Shown: positions 33,792 to 46,135 of the stretch, one piece after another
Layout of the letters: each line of letters starts with the position of its first letter
Position numbering within the stretch: position 1 is the stretch's first letter
NCBI RefSeq assembly: GCF_009727055.1
Contig: NC_052354.1
Span: 1,260,086-1,324,085, forward strand
Origin: Benincasa hispida
Taxonomy: Eukaryota; Streptophyta; Magnoliopsida; Cucurbitales; Cucurbitaceae
Direction of reading: 5' to 3'
Length of the DNA stretch: 64,000 nucleotides
Notes under the pieces: generated by a model
Seen by the model: only the letters and a program-made list of their open reading frames with translations
Told to the model about the DNA's origin: nothing
Database searches by the model: none
Position numbers and translations under genes: made by a program

Positions 33792-35150
33792 TTATGTTGT
33801 TACCATAACTGCAGGATAACAACATATACAATCTCTAGTTAGTTTACTATGAAAGTTGAAGAGCTCATTCGATTTATCTCTCACGAGTAGTAAGAGCATA
33901 GCTTTCATATCAGCCATCTTAGATTGTCTTCTTGCTTCTAGTTCGTCCAATCTTGCCAGTCTAGCCTTTAAGGATTCCATCTCTTGTTTTTTCTCCTCTA
34001 TAACTTTTAATGAGAATGCACTGGACGATGAATTTTTTTACCTTTTGGTGTCTTACCAAGGTCCACTCCTGTGCCTAACACCTGCTCGCATATTTCTTCT
34101 TCCGATATTGATTCAAACCCTTCTTGGGTGGAGGCTGCTCTCAGCTCGACCATTTGACTGTACATCAATAATTAGGATAAATTATTGTATGACAATTATA
34201 TATAAATAAAATTACATTGCAGAATAAAAACTTACATATGCATCATTAGCGGCCTGATTAACAAATGACTAGTCACTCTTATAGTGTATTTGCTTAAATA
34301 AGTTCACTAGGTCCATTGTTTGACCGTCAAGTCCTTTCTGTAAAATAATTCAGATAGAAGATATTAATAATACTTTCTTAGAAATGAAATATAGAAATAC
34401 TTTTATTTTTACCGTAGATTCTCGTATGTGTATGAAATTCTTAGAACCACTGTATGAGGGTACTTTAAGGCTAACCGATTAATTTGATTAGTCTCTGCCA
34501 CTTTTTAAGAAAATGAGAAATTAAGAGGAAATGAGTAATTGGAATGTAAGTAAACCAAAAGAAAAAAACACAAAAGTTCTTATTTTACATTCGGTGGATT
34601 CAAACTTGTTGCATAAAAAGTGTCAATCTTCTATATCGTCTTTAAGTCGATCAAGTGGGTGTGCTCCTGCCTCTTCAGGACTTGCATATTTTTTATAGTG
34701 TTTGTGTAGTTCCCCATATACTCTTTCAACGAACTTTTCATCTATTCATCAATGAAATTATTAACCAGTTGGCTGGACAAGTTTAACACAAAATGATTCT
34801 AAATTATGAAAGAAAAGAAAAACTAATTAGTATCTCTGCAGATGCAAACGCATATATATAATTTTAAAATATCAAATAACCATCCTACCAATAATCGACT
34901 TTTAACTAGCTCTCTAGTGGTACCTCTCTCCATGATTCATAATGAACAGAAAAAGATTCCCGAATGTTGATACCAATGGCATCGCTAAACCTTGTTTCAT
35001 TGTTGCAAATTGGTTCTCCCATACAGAGTTGACCTTGATAGGAATTCTCCCAAATTGTTGCACATATTTATCCAAATCAACATTTCGAGAGTATCTGCGT
35101 CCAACCCTATTTGTCGTACAACTAGACCCTGAAGAAATTATACATTGTTA
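33792..35150 (-). pseudogene. CACTA TNPA-like (plant transposase, Ptta/En/Spm) remnant
   Basis: On the minus strand, blocks include FESISEEEICEQVLGTG with HRPVHSH following (near 34050-34140) and, after a frame change, ESLKARLARLDELEARRQSK and MADMKAML (33980-33840). This is the conserved C-terminal region of the plant transposase_24 family. Upstream pieces at about 34900-35150 are too decayed to read with confidence. The gene lies downstream of TNP2 in the same orientation, as in intact elements. Confidence 0.65.
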
Positions 35151-35469
35151 GTTTAATTAAACATTAGTTCATATATAAATTACTGATTATGGATCTAAAA
35201 TAACCTGAATTATCTCTCACGAGAATGATGCGCCAATATGTTCGGACTCTAAATACTCCAAGACTGCCTCCTCATCAGTGTGACCTACCATTGTTTTTGT
35301 GCAAACAACAATATATATGTTAAACGACAATATGTAAGTTATGAAATGAAAAAGAAGATACATATTTGCATGGTTATTCTGTATCATTAAGATGTTTAAC
35401 GAAACTCAAACTCCTATTAGAAGATGACTGTACTTCCTCTTCCTCGTCATTTATGAAGTCATCATCAAC

Positions 35470-36060
35470 TCATTGAATTATTTGTTCTTCTACGACTATA
35501 GGATCAACATCAACTCTATATAAACTGATATCGCTCATTGATTCATCGATTGTATAAGTAATATTATTCACAACTTCTAATAATTCAGGTTGTTCATTCT
35601 CACGTTCTTCTGTTTCTATCATGTCCCACATATGCTTGTTTTGGACTACTTGCACCACTTTCCAATTATTACCATATTTGGGATCATTGATGTAAAACAC
35701 TTGTTTGGCTTGACTAAAAAATACAAAAGGCTCGTTAACAAACCAATGACGAGCTGTATTAATTGATATATAACCCAAATCCATGTGTACTTTATTAGTC
35801 TTTTTAGGGTCTGTATCGAACCAAGTACACTTAAACATAATTACACATCTTCTTTTGGCATACTGGAAGTCAAATACTTCATTGACAACACCATAGAAAT
35901 TATGGAGATCTCTTTCACCTTCACATTCTAAAGGCACTATGATCTCATTATTTTGTATACTCCGACAATTATCACGCTTAATACTATGATAACTACTCCA
36001 TTAACAATGCATCCACTAGATGAGCGCACTTCTGAACTTGGTCTCATCGTTAGTGAATAT
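35470..36060 (-). pseudogene. CACTA DUF4216 domain
   Basis: The minus-strand reading contains VVIIVLSVIIVG-like decayed sequence, then IIVPLECEGERDLHNFYGVV, FDFQYAKRRCVIMFKCTWFD, TARHWFVNEPFVFFSQAKQV and NKHMWDMIETEE. These are the standard DUF4216 blocks found at the end of the TNP2 gene of plant CACTA elements. The longest clean stretch is 155 codons (35470-35937). The residues before it are recoverable but contain stops. Confidence 0.8.
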
Positions 36061-36340
36061 ATATCATCATACATATCTTCATTTTCACACAATGAAAGAA
36101 CTTGTTAATTTAGAATAACACAATAGATCTTAAAAACTAATGTCACCTGAATTAATTCAATTGAATTTTTACTTGTCTTTTAAACCCATACTTACATGAG
36201 ACTTGAACCAATCAGGAGAGCCTCATTGGTGTATAAATCATCCTAACTTTAAGCTTCATGTCGAATTAGTCTCAAATATTGCCTATAAGTAAGAGACGTG
36301 TCTCAATTTTATTACTCACAATTTTTATCAAAATCATCAA

Positions 36341-36830
36341 TTACAATAGAATGTTCAAAACATACTTTGGATAAGATTTTATTTTCATGCAATTGTTCAA
36401 GATGTACCAATGTGCACTGCATTTCTCTTCTCTCGATAATGTTCTTACTCTTGGTACTTCTAATGGTCGTGCATTTTGTCTGAACGTTGAAAATTCACCA
36501 CATATCTCATCCTCTAGAAGTCTATCATCATTTATTTCATCTCTATTGAACTTCATCTCAATTCCAGTTATGTACAAACAACAAAATAGCAACGATTCAT
36601 TCATTATATATGTTTGTACTATAGAACCCTCAAGACATGCTTTGTTTCTTACATATTGTTTCAATGTGCATAAGCTTCTTTCAATAGGGTGCATCCAACT
36701 ATAACTAACTGGACCTGCTTGTTTCATAGGGCAAATGGACTGCTAGGTGCACCATTACATCGAAAAATGTCGATGGAAATATTTTTTCTAACTTACAAAG
36801 TATGATTATAATGTCTCTTTATAATCGATC
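36341..36830 (-). pseudogene. CACTA DUF4218 domain
   Basis: The minus strand reads IFPSTFFDVMVHLAVHLPYE. A one-base frameshift near 36725 is followed by KQAGPVSYSWMHPIERSLCT and LKQYVRNKACLEGSIVQTYI, diagnostic DUF4218 blocks (normally GPV.YRWMYPFER..K.LK.YV.N). The domain sits between TNP2 and DUF4216 in the standard order. Confidence 0.85.
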
Positions 36831-37199
36831 CAAATTCCTATAGATATTGTTTTTGCACATACATCACAGAAAAATTTGCACAACTCAACGACAACAGTGG
36901 ACACGTCTTTTTATAAGTATGCTCAAACACCAATTGAAAGAAGCCTTTGAAGCAGAACATGTGAGTCGTGAGTTTTTAGCCCCCATAGCTTTCCATCTTT
37001 CTCATTCACATATCTTGATATATTTGATATAAACCCACCAAGAAATTTGACTGATTTCATCCACTTATAGAATGCAACCTTGTCATTAGTAGTCAATGTA
37101 TATGCAGCGTGTGACTTTACAACTTTATCTCCTACCTTTTGTAGGTGTAGTTCTTTTCGTATATTTAGATCTTCTAAATCAAAACAGCATTAGTTGTAT

Positions 37200-38760
37200 C
37201 CTTATTCATTCCCTCAATATTTAACAATGTGCCTCCAAATTATCACAATATTCTTATCAATATGCATAACATCTAACTTATGTCTTAATAAAAGTTTCAA
37301 CCAATATGGAAGTTGGAAAAATATACTTTTTTTATTCCAATTTAAAATTTGTTTCCATTTCTTATCATGTTTCTTTGGATGTTTGCTAAGCACGGGAAAG
37401 TTTAACAAGTTCACCTCTCGTATGATATCTTCTCCATCCATGAAAACTGGAGGAGGTCTACGTTTCACTTTTCCATCATATTGTTTGTTGTTGTGCCAAC
37501 TGTGATTATTTGGAAGATAACATCGATGCTCCATAAAATATTGTTTTCCTTTTAGCCTCAATGATGATGTATCTTCTTTACAAATAGGGCATGCTTGGTA
37601 ACCTTTGATACTCCATCCAGATAGGTCACCATACGCAGGAAGTCATTAATAGTCCACAATAAGCTCACACACAGTTGAAAGTATTCGCTACTAACACAAT
37701 CATAAGTGTGCACATCATTCCATAACTCTTTTAATTCTTCAATCAATGACGTTAAGTAAATACCAATTTCTTTCCAAGAGATTTTAGAGGTATAAGAACG
37801 GAGACAATGAAATTTGTCTCGTCCATGCATTTCCAAGGTGGCAAATTATAAGGAATGAGGACCACTCGAATTACTCATATTCCCAAATCGATTGAAGTCA
37901 TTTGAAGCGAGTCCTAAACGAACATTTCATGTGTCTGAAGCAAACTGAGGAAATTCATGATCAAAATGCTTCCACCCTTTAGCATCAGCTGGATGTCACA
38001 ACACTCCATTAGTTTCAACACGTTTATCTTTATGCCACCTCATTTCAGGTGCAATATGTTTAGATACAAATAATCACTTCAATCTTGGTATTAAAGGAAA
38101 ATGTCGTAAAATTTTATGTGAAATCTTTTTACTTTTTCCAAATTCAATTTTGTACCGAGATTCACTACATACTGGACACTGTTGCAAATTGAGAAATTCT
38201 TTCCAATATACGATGCAATCGTGTTGCAAGCATGAATAGACTCATAACCTAGTCCTAGGTCACGTAATTTTCTTTTAGCTTCATAAAATGAACTAGGTAT
38301 AGATACTCCAATGGGAAATGCTTCTTTCAACAATTCAAGTAACAAATTAAACGACTTGTTTATCCAACCGTTAAAAACCTTAATATGCATCAACTTCACC
38401 AAGAACAACAATGAAGAGAAATTTGTACAACCAGGGTACAACTGGTTGCATGCTTTATTTATTAAGTCTTCAAATAAGCTTAAATTGTTATCTCTTTCTT
38501 GGGCATTAGTGTGCATTTCATCCTCGTTTTCTTCTTCATTTACATCGACAATTGGACACTGTAGATAATTTATAATATTCAAATTTTCATTTTCTTCATC
38601 TATATCATTCATCTCTGTCATACTTAATCCACCATCATGTGTCGATTGAGATGTATGACTCTCATATCCCTTAGACAAGTCGACTGGGTCTCCATGATAT
38701 ACCCATTAATAATACGATGGAGAAATTTCATTAATGAATAAATGTCGTTCAACTCCATTT
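37200..38760 (-). pseudogene. CACTA TNP2-type transposase, broken
   Basis: Minus-strand blocks in order: LGLGYESIHACNT (38250), a shifted block matching RHFPLIPRLK and HIAPEMRWHKDK (about 38100-38020), then IGIYLTSLIEELKELWNDVH and VSLLWTINDFLRM (37790-37620). Next are HRCYLPNNHSWHNNKQYDG and LLRHKLDVMHIDKNI (37530-37230). These are the conserved TNP2 blocks. Several frameshifts and stops break it into at least four pieces. The N-terminal transposase-associated domain is not seen. Confidence 0.85.
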
Positions 38761-39322
38761 ATTGGCTCCCACCTTGCATTTAGCTAGAAGTTTAACTCAT
38801 AACCTCCAAGTTCCAGGCAAGCACAACAACTGCTCGGCCAAATCATAAGAACTAAAAAGGAGTGCAACACAAGGACTTTCTACATTTTTTTTATTACAAT
38901 GTAGCTCTACATTTTAATTGACGATCAGTCAAAGTCGGTTTTTCGACCAAACTATCACCAAACCGACCTCCACCACCAAAGAGTTGAAAATTAATAATTG
39001 TTTTTGGTTTCGACTTTTTTTTCAAATTAAAAGTATAATAAAATTTGCTTTATTTAGTATTCAAACTTTTTCTAAATTATTAATTTATTTCATTTTTTTA
39101 TTTTTTTATAAAGAAAGTTTGAGATCGCAGACCTTCCCTTTCCTCCCTATGAATTTAGTTGGATTGCAATAGATTTTTTATATTTAATATCATGGGAGCT
39201 AGAAGTCAGAAAGCCCTAAAAATGTGAAACTTGAAAATGACAATTTTTTAAATTATTTTTTTTTCTTAAAAAAATAAAAGAATATGGAAGTCAGTTGTTC
39301 GAGTCCAATCAACTAGCTTAAT

Positions 39323-39853
39323 AGGATGTTCAAAAAACCTGACGACCCAAACAATTGGACTAACCACCCAAACTATAAAGTTGGGTTGAGTCAGTTTTAT
39401 TCTTGGATTGGATTGGTTTAAACTTTTTCAATTTTATTGGGTTGAATTGGGTTTAGGGTTTGCTAAAAACAGCTTGGGTTGACCCAACCCAACCTGATTT
39501 ACATAACAATAATAAAATGAATATATATATATATATATATATATCAAGTTTGACTACTTTTTTTTTTTTTAATTTTTAATATTTTTTCTTTTAAAATTGT
39601 TATGATATTTATTTTTATTTAAAGTTTGTAATAAATATCATAGATATTTGACATTTAACATTTAAATTTCATGAGATTTTAATTATTGTGTTGTAGATAA
39701 ATTTACGTATTTTAAATTAATTAGAAAAATAAGTTATAATCCGACAACCCAAATTTTAAGAGTTGGATTAGATTAGGTTCGAGACTTTATTTGGGTATTT
39801 TGTGTTGTCAACCCAACCAACTAGGATTTTTGGGTTGGTCCAAAAAACATCCT
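39323..39853. repeat. Candidate MITE-like foldback
   Basis: The ends AGGATGTT (39323-39330) and AACATCCT (39846-39853) are inverted. Just inside are CAAAAAACC on the left and GGTCCAAAAAA on the right, and both flanks are rich in CCCAACC / GGGTTGG words. The target duplication is unclear. Confidence 0.4.
39521..39544. repeat. AT dinucleotide microsatellite
   Basis: Twelve uninterrupted AT units. Confidence 0.9.
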
Positions 39854-40079
39854 CAATCAAACCCAACCCATATACATCTCTATTGCTCAGTTTTTGGCTT
39901 ACCATGTTCGCCCTTAATATGTATAGGGTAGAGTTTATTATCTTAAACTTTCTCAAACTTATGAAAATTGTTGATACTACCTACATTAAAATGGGACAGT
40001 AAATTTATTTACAGTATCAAATATGGATGATGCAAGTATGAACAATATATATGTTTGACACAATCTGAAATCATATCAA

Positions 40080-42693
40080 TCAGATCAAAGTTTGATAGCC
40101 TAATGGCCCTTGTGATGGATCCACTTTTTTGTCATTTCTTCCCATTAGAGATGTCATCCATGGAAAAAGTCTTTCAAGTTCATTGCTTATTGTATTAGAT
40201 CTCGGTTGCCTGCTGTTGATCCCAAATTTTGATCTTTCAATAGCTCCCACCAGGTCTTCCCTCCATATCGTTTCGCCACCTGCAAAATAGAGAAGAAAGA
40301 ACTCGAATGATGCCCCTGATTGCTCAAAAAACTCAAAACAGTTTTTGTTTCCAAGTCAAAACTGGAAGTAATTAGTTTGTGTATAACTTCAACGACGACT
40401 GACCTCTACGAGCAGCAAGTAGCGCTGCTTCGTTAACGATATTTGCAAGATCAGCACCTACATAACCAGGTGTGAGTGCTGCTACTAGACTGCAGATTAA
40501 GTTGAGGTCTTCCTCGAGCGGAACATCTCTTAAATGTACTGCCAAGATTTTTCTCCTTCCTTCTTCATCGGGCTCGCCTACAAGAACTTTTCTTGAGAAT
40601 CTACCTGGTCTACATAGGGCAGGATCCAATGCTTCGGGTCTGTTAGTTGCTGCTATAACAATCACTTTCATATCCGACTCAAATCCATCCATTTCGGTCA
40701 ACAACTATGGTAATTAGAAAGTATGAAAGTTAGATCATGGAATTTTTAATTTAAAGAATTGAGTAAAGAGCGAGGTGATTCATATTCTAAATGGAGATTA
40801 CCTGGTTTAATGTTTGGTCGCGTTCATCATTGAAACTTCTACCCCGTTTCCCTCCGACCGCATCAAGTTCATCGATGAATACGATTGATGGTGCACATTT
40901 TCTTGCCACATTAAAAAGGTCTCTAATACGTGCTGCCCCTCTTCCAACAAACATTTCAACAAATTCACTGGCAGACACACTGAAAAACGGAACCCCAGCT
41001 TCTCCTGCCACAGCTCGTGCAAGGAGCGTTTTCCCTGTTCCAGGAGGACCTACTAACAGGACACCTCTAGGAAGCTTTGCTCCTAGTTTTTGGTAGTTCA
41101 TAGCTCCTTGAAGGCATGATACTACCTATGACCAAAAATTTAGTCAATAGAGAAAGAAAGCAACTGCTTCACTGCTTGACATATAAATATATATTGAAGA
41201 AAATATTTGTCTTTGATTCCCTTTCTACTTTAATCCCTAAAGTTTTACCTCGATTTCTACTTTAGTTCCTAAACTTTCTATTGTAAAGATACAGCCTCTC
41301 CTCAAAGATCTAAATGTCGACATTATCAGGTAGTCAGTAGGACTTATTAGCAACTTTCATGGTACAGGAAAACAAGTCAAAGTTCAAGAACATAAAAATT
41401 CTAAGATCTTATAACCTACAATTAATTAGAAGAAAATAGTTCAAAAAAAGAACAAATAACATCTAGTAAAATGCGAACAACATTTCAGAAAATCAATTTT
41501 CAATCCCCTACGTTGAAACCAAACGCGTAAAATGGCATGCTAAATTAGTAGATAAAGAAGAAAGATTGTCAGATGTATGAACAAAATTTTAAATACCTTA
41601 CCTCCATTAGCTCCACTTTAGCACCATCGACACCTTCCACATCTTCAAATCCAACCATGGGGCTGTTCGGTTGGCGCTTTCTCGCAGTTGTATTCGACGC
41701 AGAAAGTTGACGATAGAGAAGCCACATGAGAGGAATTAAAGGAATCCATAGAGATATGATCGTTATCAATGTAGTTCTCATCGACATCAAAACTGATTGA
41801 GGTGCTGAACTATAAGTAGTTCCCTTTTCTCTCATCAAACCAAGCAGAAACTTTTCATCATGATCTACTTTCCTAGTCGAGAATTGCCACTCTGGAATCG
41901 CAACACGGCTTTTCCTTCTCGAAATTTTTGTCAATAAATTCATTCTTGGGGCTTGACCAGTTCTTGACTCATCATTCATTCCCTTATCACTTCCATTAGA
42001 ACTGTCTACTGCTACAGCTAATGGTTTACTATCCAAACCTTGAATCGGCTCCATAAAACTTTGATTAAAATATATACGACGAGACCCCTCCTCGAGTAAA
42101 ACGTTGGTGACAGTTCCATTCTGAAGACTTGTAATGAAATCTGAATATGGAACATTCTTGGAAGGTGGGACTGCTGTTATTTTCAGAAACAAATAGAAAA
42201 GCCCCAAAACAATAGAAACTGAAGCAGAAAGGGTCACTTTTCTAACATTCCTCCTAATAAATGTCCCTACATTATTCAGAGCTGACCTAACAGAAATAGT
42301 TTTCAATCTTCTAGATAACAATCTCAACCTTGGACGTAATCTTAAACTAAAATTTCTTCTCAAATTGTTGTTCCTTCTACTACCCAGATGAGGCATTTTA
42401 TCATTCATCAAATACCCAAGTTTACAGTTACAAGAGAATCCACACCAAGGTTTACAGAACTTGCTAAACTCTAAAAAGGAAAATCGCCATTGCCCATTTA
42501 CGATTATACGAAATCTAAAACTAGAGAGCAATTCGCATTGAGAATTTCTATAGGTAGAAGGAAAGGCCATTGAAGGAAGAGAAAGTGAATTAGCACAAGA
42601 GTTTTTATACCTCAATACAGAGTTGTTGGTGTCAATATGAGGTCCAAAGCGTCGAGAGTAGCCATTATTGGAAATAACAGAGAGACCCGCCAT
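40080..42693 (-). CDS. FTSHI3: FTSHI3-like, probable inactive plastid FtsH-family AAA protein, four exons
   Basis: Exons on the minus strand: 42693-41602, 41125-40802, 40704-40404 and 40279-40080. All three introns (476, 97 and 124 bases) have GT-AG ends and the joined frame is exact, giving 638 residues. The N-terminus is Ser/Arg-rich like a plastid transit peptide. Membrane segments lie at about 154-172 and 306-327. The AAA domain has Walker A GPPGTGKT (390-397), Walker B IVFIDE (445-450) and a second region of homology with both Arg fingers (R507, R510). The protein stops about 65 residues after the AAA core (ending GPLGYQTLI), with no peptidase domain and no HEXXH zinc site. Length and architecture match Arabidopsis FTSHI3 (622 residues, as I recall). 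Family members act in the plastid envelope, probably as ATP-driven unfolding or import-motor parts. The pore loop reads FVGRGA where active FtsH has FVGVGA. Confidence 0.93.
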
Positions 42694-43373
42694 GAAAATA
42701 ATCTCAACTGGATTAAGTAAAAGGGGAAGTGAATTAGCTGAAATGAAGAACAGAGGAGAAAGATGAGGGAGAAAGAAGAAAATGGTATCTCAGAAATGTT
42801 GAAAAAGACTGAGATTTCAGGGGTTTGGAAGCTTGAGATTGTGATGGCATGGAGAAAGTTGGTGAGATTTTAGGTTTAAGATTAAGAAGAAGATGAATTT
42901 GGGTTTCGGGTATGTGGCTCAGAATTGGGGGCAGTGACTTTACAGAGAGGGATGAAATTTTAATAACATAAACTAAAGAAATACAAAAATCTAGGAAGAA
43001 ACGATATCTAAATTTTAAAATAAAATTATAAGCTTAAATTTAAAAAGCATAGGACAAAAAAAAAAAGAAAACAAATGAAAGCAATCCAACTAAATTGATA
43101 ATATTATTGTAAAATTGTGGAGCAAAATGAGAAACTACAAAATACAAATATAGAAAATTTTAATATTTAAAATAAACCAATAATATTTATAATATAAATA
43201 TGGAAATAGAAATGCGTAACACATGTTTTGATGGCTAAAAAATAAAAACATAAGATACCAAAGTGAGTTTAATTTAGCGTATTTGACGTAACCTTCCATT
43301 CTAGAGGTGAGAGGTTTGATCCTCAAGCCTACAATTGTTCTACTAAAAATATATAATAATAAGAACATAAGCA
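42694..43373. other. 5' flank of the FTSHI3-like gene
   Basis: Presumed 5' UTR and promoter on the minus strand, purine-rich on plus near 42715-42800. No sharp TATA box chosen. 43200-43350 resembles decayed dispersed repeat. No gene seen. Confidence 0.5.
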
Positions 43374-43840
43374 TAATAATATGTAAACACATATTACTCC
43401 CCAATATCCATGAAGGTACCAAACATTTTTCTTAAATCTATAAATAAGTTCATTAACACCCTAATCATTCCGTGAGCTCCATGCTTCTTCTTACCTTAAT
43501 TTTTCCAATAAAATTTAAAAGAAAAAAAAGTTATCTTACTAATACATATACTTTTATTTTATTTTAGGCTTGTTTCCCCAATTATAGATGGATTGTTACC
43601 TTAACATAAATATAATAATATGGAAAAACATATTATTCCACAATAACCATGAAAGTACCAAACATTTTCTTAAATCTATAAATAAGTTCATCAACATTCT
43701 AATCATTATGTGAGCTCCATACTTCTTCTTATCTTATTTTTCCAATAATATTTAAAAGAAAAAAAAAGTTGTCTTTCTAATCCATATACTTTTATTTTAT
43801 TTTAGGGTTGTTTCCCCAATTATAGATGGATTGTTACCTT
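43374..43840. repeat. Tandem duplication, two copies of about 229 bp
   Basis: Copy 1 is 43374-43602 and copy 2 is 43612-43840 (period 238). Shared words include CATATTA followed by CCATGAA, TAAATCTATAAATAAGTTCA, TGTGAGCTCCAT-like, and TTTCCCCAATTATAGATGGA near the end. Differences are scattered substitutions and small indels, so the duplication is not very recent. Confidence 0.9.
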
Positions 43841-44639
43841 ATTAAGCGGTATGGTTGGCTTTAAATGTGAGGTTTTACCCTTCTTCAAAATTATAACATC
43901 CTCATACCTCTCTCCATAAGATGTGTTCAATGGAGAAGCCAGAAAATAAGAAGAGGGTTATTATAAACATAAATGAAGGGCTTCCAACAAATATTGTTAA
44001 AGCAATCATCTCCATTGGAGACCCTAATTAAAGACCAAACAAAATAATCATCTCGTTAAGATAATATGTAACATAGCACCAATTACATTTGTAAGACTTG
44101 GAATGATGTAATTTTAGATCACTCTTTTTCTTCCAAACGCTCTCATTCTATGTATGTCTGATAAAGTCCACAATTACATTTGTTATAGATCAACTAATAT
44201 ATGTAATCCCATGATACATTGTATCGATATCGATCATTCAATGAGATTTGTTGCCTCAATTGGGTTTGACGGTAATTGATCGAATGTCACAATTGTAATA
44301 TAAATTCCTGTGATGTTTTGTTGTATATTTGTAAATATACTCTTGACACTCTATGACTAGGCATATTAAATCTAATGACTAATGAGTTTATGGAAATTAC
44401 TCAATCTCAAATAGAAGATGATATTCACGGCTATGGGTTGGTTTTAGCCCTAGGACAAAGCAATACAAATTGTTCACAGTTAATATTCACGTTTCTTCTC
44501 CAGCTTGTATATGTTTTAACGCATGCCAAGGTATATTGTAAATTCATTACAAAAGTAAATTTCTATGATGAAGCATGCGTCCCTGGAGAAAGGCTATGAT
44601 AGAATGATTCTTGATGTAAATGTTTTACTATTAAAGCTT
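43841..44639. other. Unassigned intergenic DNA
   Basis: A 74-codon open frame at 44375-44599 (starting MTNEFMEITQSQIEDDI) has no family I recognise and no upstream signals. It is probably chance or transposon-derived. Confidence 0.4.
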
Positions 44640-45373
44640 GATTTGATGCTAGAAAAGAACCCGATACTGAAGGACACAGAGAAGATATCTAGGTAATAGT
44701 ACCTAAGGTGTTGATGGTACTTAGAAAACTCTACGTGCACGTAGGTAGTTCTGAATGAGAGGCCGAAGTATGGGTCTCTTGGCCAAATACAGACGTTGGG
44801 TGCTAGAGCGATGTATGCTCGTTCCCAACTAAGGTTTAATGATGTTTAAGAATGTTTATTAATGTTTATGTTTAAAGGAAGTTGCTTGAGATGTTTCTCC
44901 ATATATTTACATGTTTATAATAATATAAAGCATGATGTAATATGATTTTATAGTCACTCACTGGACTATTAGCTCACAGATTTTCTATGTTCTCCTTTTC
45001 CAGGTAGCGGTCAGATTCCTCAAGGTTGATCCTACTGCTGTTTGCCACTGAAAGACCCGGGTAGTTAAGAAGACCTTAGGTTGATGGTCTATATTTATGT
45101 ACACATATTTTGAGGGGGAATCAAGGCTTTGTTAGTGAATGGGTTCAACTGTAAATATTTTACTTGTAGATATTATGTCATGACTATTTGCATGTGATCA
45201 TATAATGTATATGAAGTCTTTTGAAGGCGAGCTGTTTGTATGCATTAATAATAGTTATCAGGTTGGCATTCAGGTGAGAGGGTTAGGGTGGTAAGTGCTG
45301 GCAACTGGGCTAGTAACTGCTACCATCACATCTTCTTCCAAGTTATGAGGGTAATCTAGGAGGGGGTGTGACA
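44640..45373 (+). mobile_element. Gypsy (Del/Tekay-like) LTR fragment
   Basis: It carries GAGGCCGAAGTATGGGTCTC, TATGTTCTCCTTTTCCAGGT and the end GGGGGTGTGACA, words typical of Del/Tekay LTRs near the R-U5 junction. The end TGTGACA is at 45367-45373. The left boundary is uncertain and no internal domain follows. Confidence 0.5.
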
Positions 45374-46135
45374 CTTTTAATAAACAATTTCTTTTTTTAA
45401 GTTTTTCTTTTTTAGATTTAATTTGTTTAGAATTAGTTTTGATTTTTTAGAGTAAAAATCTATAAGCTTTTAGTCTTAGTTTTGATTGTAAAAAATAAAA
45501 AAATTATGGCACAGCGTTGCAACGCTGGGTAACCAGCGTCGCGACGCTGCGAGGCAGAATAGTGTTTTAAACGTAGATTCTGTCATTTTTAAGAAGCATT
45601 CCTCTTCTTCCTCTCTTTTTCTCTCAATTTTTCTTCCCACCTCTCACCGATTCTTCATCTTCACTTCAAATCCAAGTTATTTTTCTTCCAAATTCTTTAA
45701 TTCCTTAACTTTTCATAATTTCTACCTTGAATTTTTTTTTGGTTTTCACCAAAACTCCATTCTAGGGCTTTCTTTCCTCTTCCTCTCAAGTAAGGGATTC
45801 AACACCTAAGGTAATGCATTTTCCTCTTTCTTTTAACTCTTTTATGATTATCTTGAATGTGATTTGAGTTGTTCTTGAATTTAAGTTTTGTTGGTGAGAA
45901 ATCTAAATTTTTTGCTTGAATAATGTCTTATTTGCTTAAAAGAATGCTTTTTCTTTTGAATTTGTGAGTGTTGGATAGTTAGCAATAATATGTTTGAGAA
46001 TTTTTCTGCTTGCATATTTATAATTTGATTAGAGGTGTGAAATAATTTTGTTTGAAAGTCTTTTAGAAGAGGGAATTAGGATTTTCTTAGGTTTCAGCCT
46101 CTATTCTGTGATTTTTCTTAGAAAACTTTTCCATA
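45374..46135 (+). mobile_element. Leader of a non-autonomous Gypsy-like element
   Basis: Pyrimidine-rich untranslated-like sequence (TTCTTCCTCTC blocks) with splice-like AAGGTAATG near 45810, leading into the coding remnant after a CCATAG acceptor-like site near 46135. It contains two adjacent perfect palindromes at 45512-45549. No protein domain is present. Confidence 0.5.
45512..45549. repeat. Twin 16-bp perfect palindromes
   Basis: CAGCGTTGCAACGCTG (45512-45527), spacer GGTAAC, then CAGCGTCGCGACGCTG (45534-45549). Each is its own reverse complement. They differ only at a central TGCA versus CGCG, the change expected from CpG decay of one copy. Confidence 0.95.

Larger units (their letters stand above)
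32046..38760 (-). mobile_element. CACTA (En/Spm) DNA transposon, degenerate, right end not found
   Basis: The left end reads CACTACAATAAATTGG (32046) and is followed by about 570 bases packed with CCGACGG / CCGTCGG subterminal motifs. Next is a G-poor repeat tract, then minus-strand remnants in the normal En/Spm order: TNP2 transposase, DUF4218, DUF4216 and a small plant-transposase (TNPA-like) gene. The expected TTGTAGTG end is not seen after 38700. The element is therefore probably truncated, and the right coordinate is approximate. Confidence 0.85.
38761..40079. other. Intergenic DNA between CACTA element and FTSHI3-like gene
   Basis: No gene recognised. It includes the GGTTGGGTT-rich stretch at 39323-39853 and an (AT)12 run at 39521-39544. 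Confidence 0.6.

Noticed and set aside
40472..41096. Plus-strand frames over the FTSHI3 AAA exons
   Set aside because: Shadows of a highly conserved minus-strand gene with correct splice sites.
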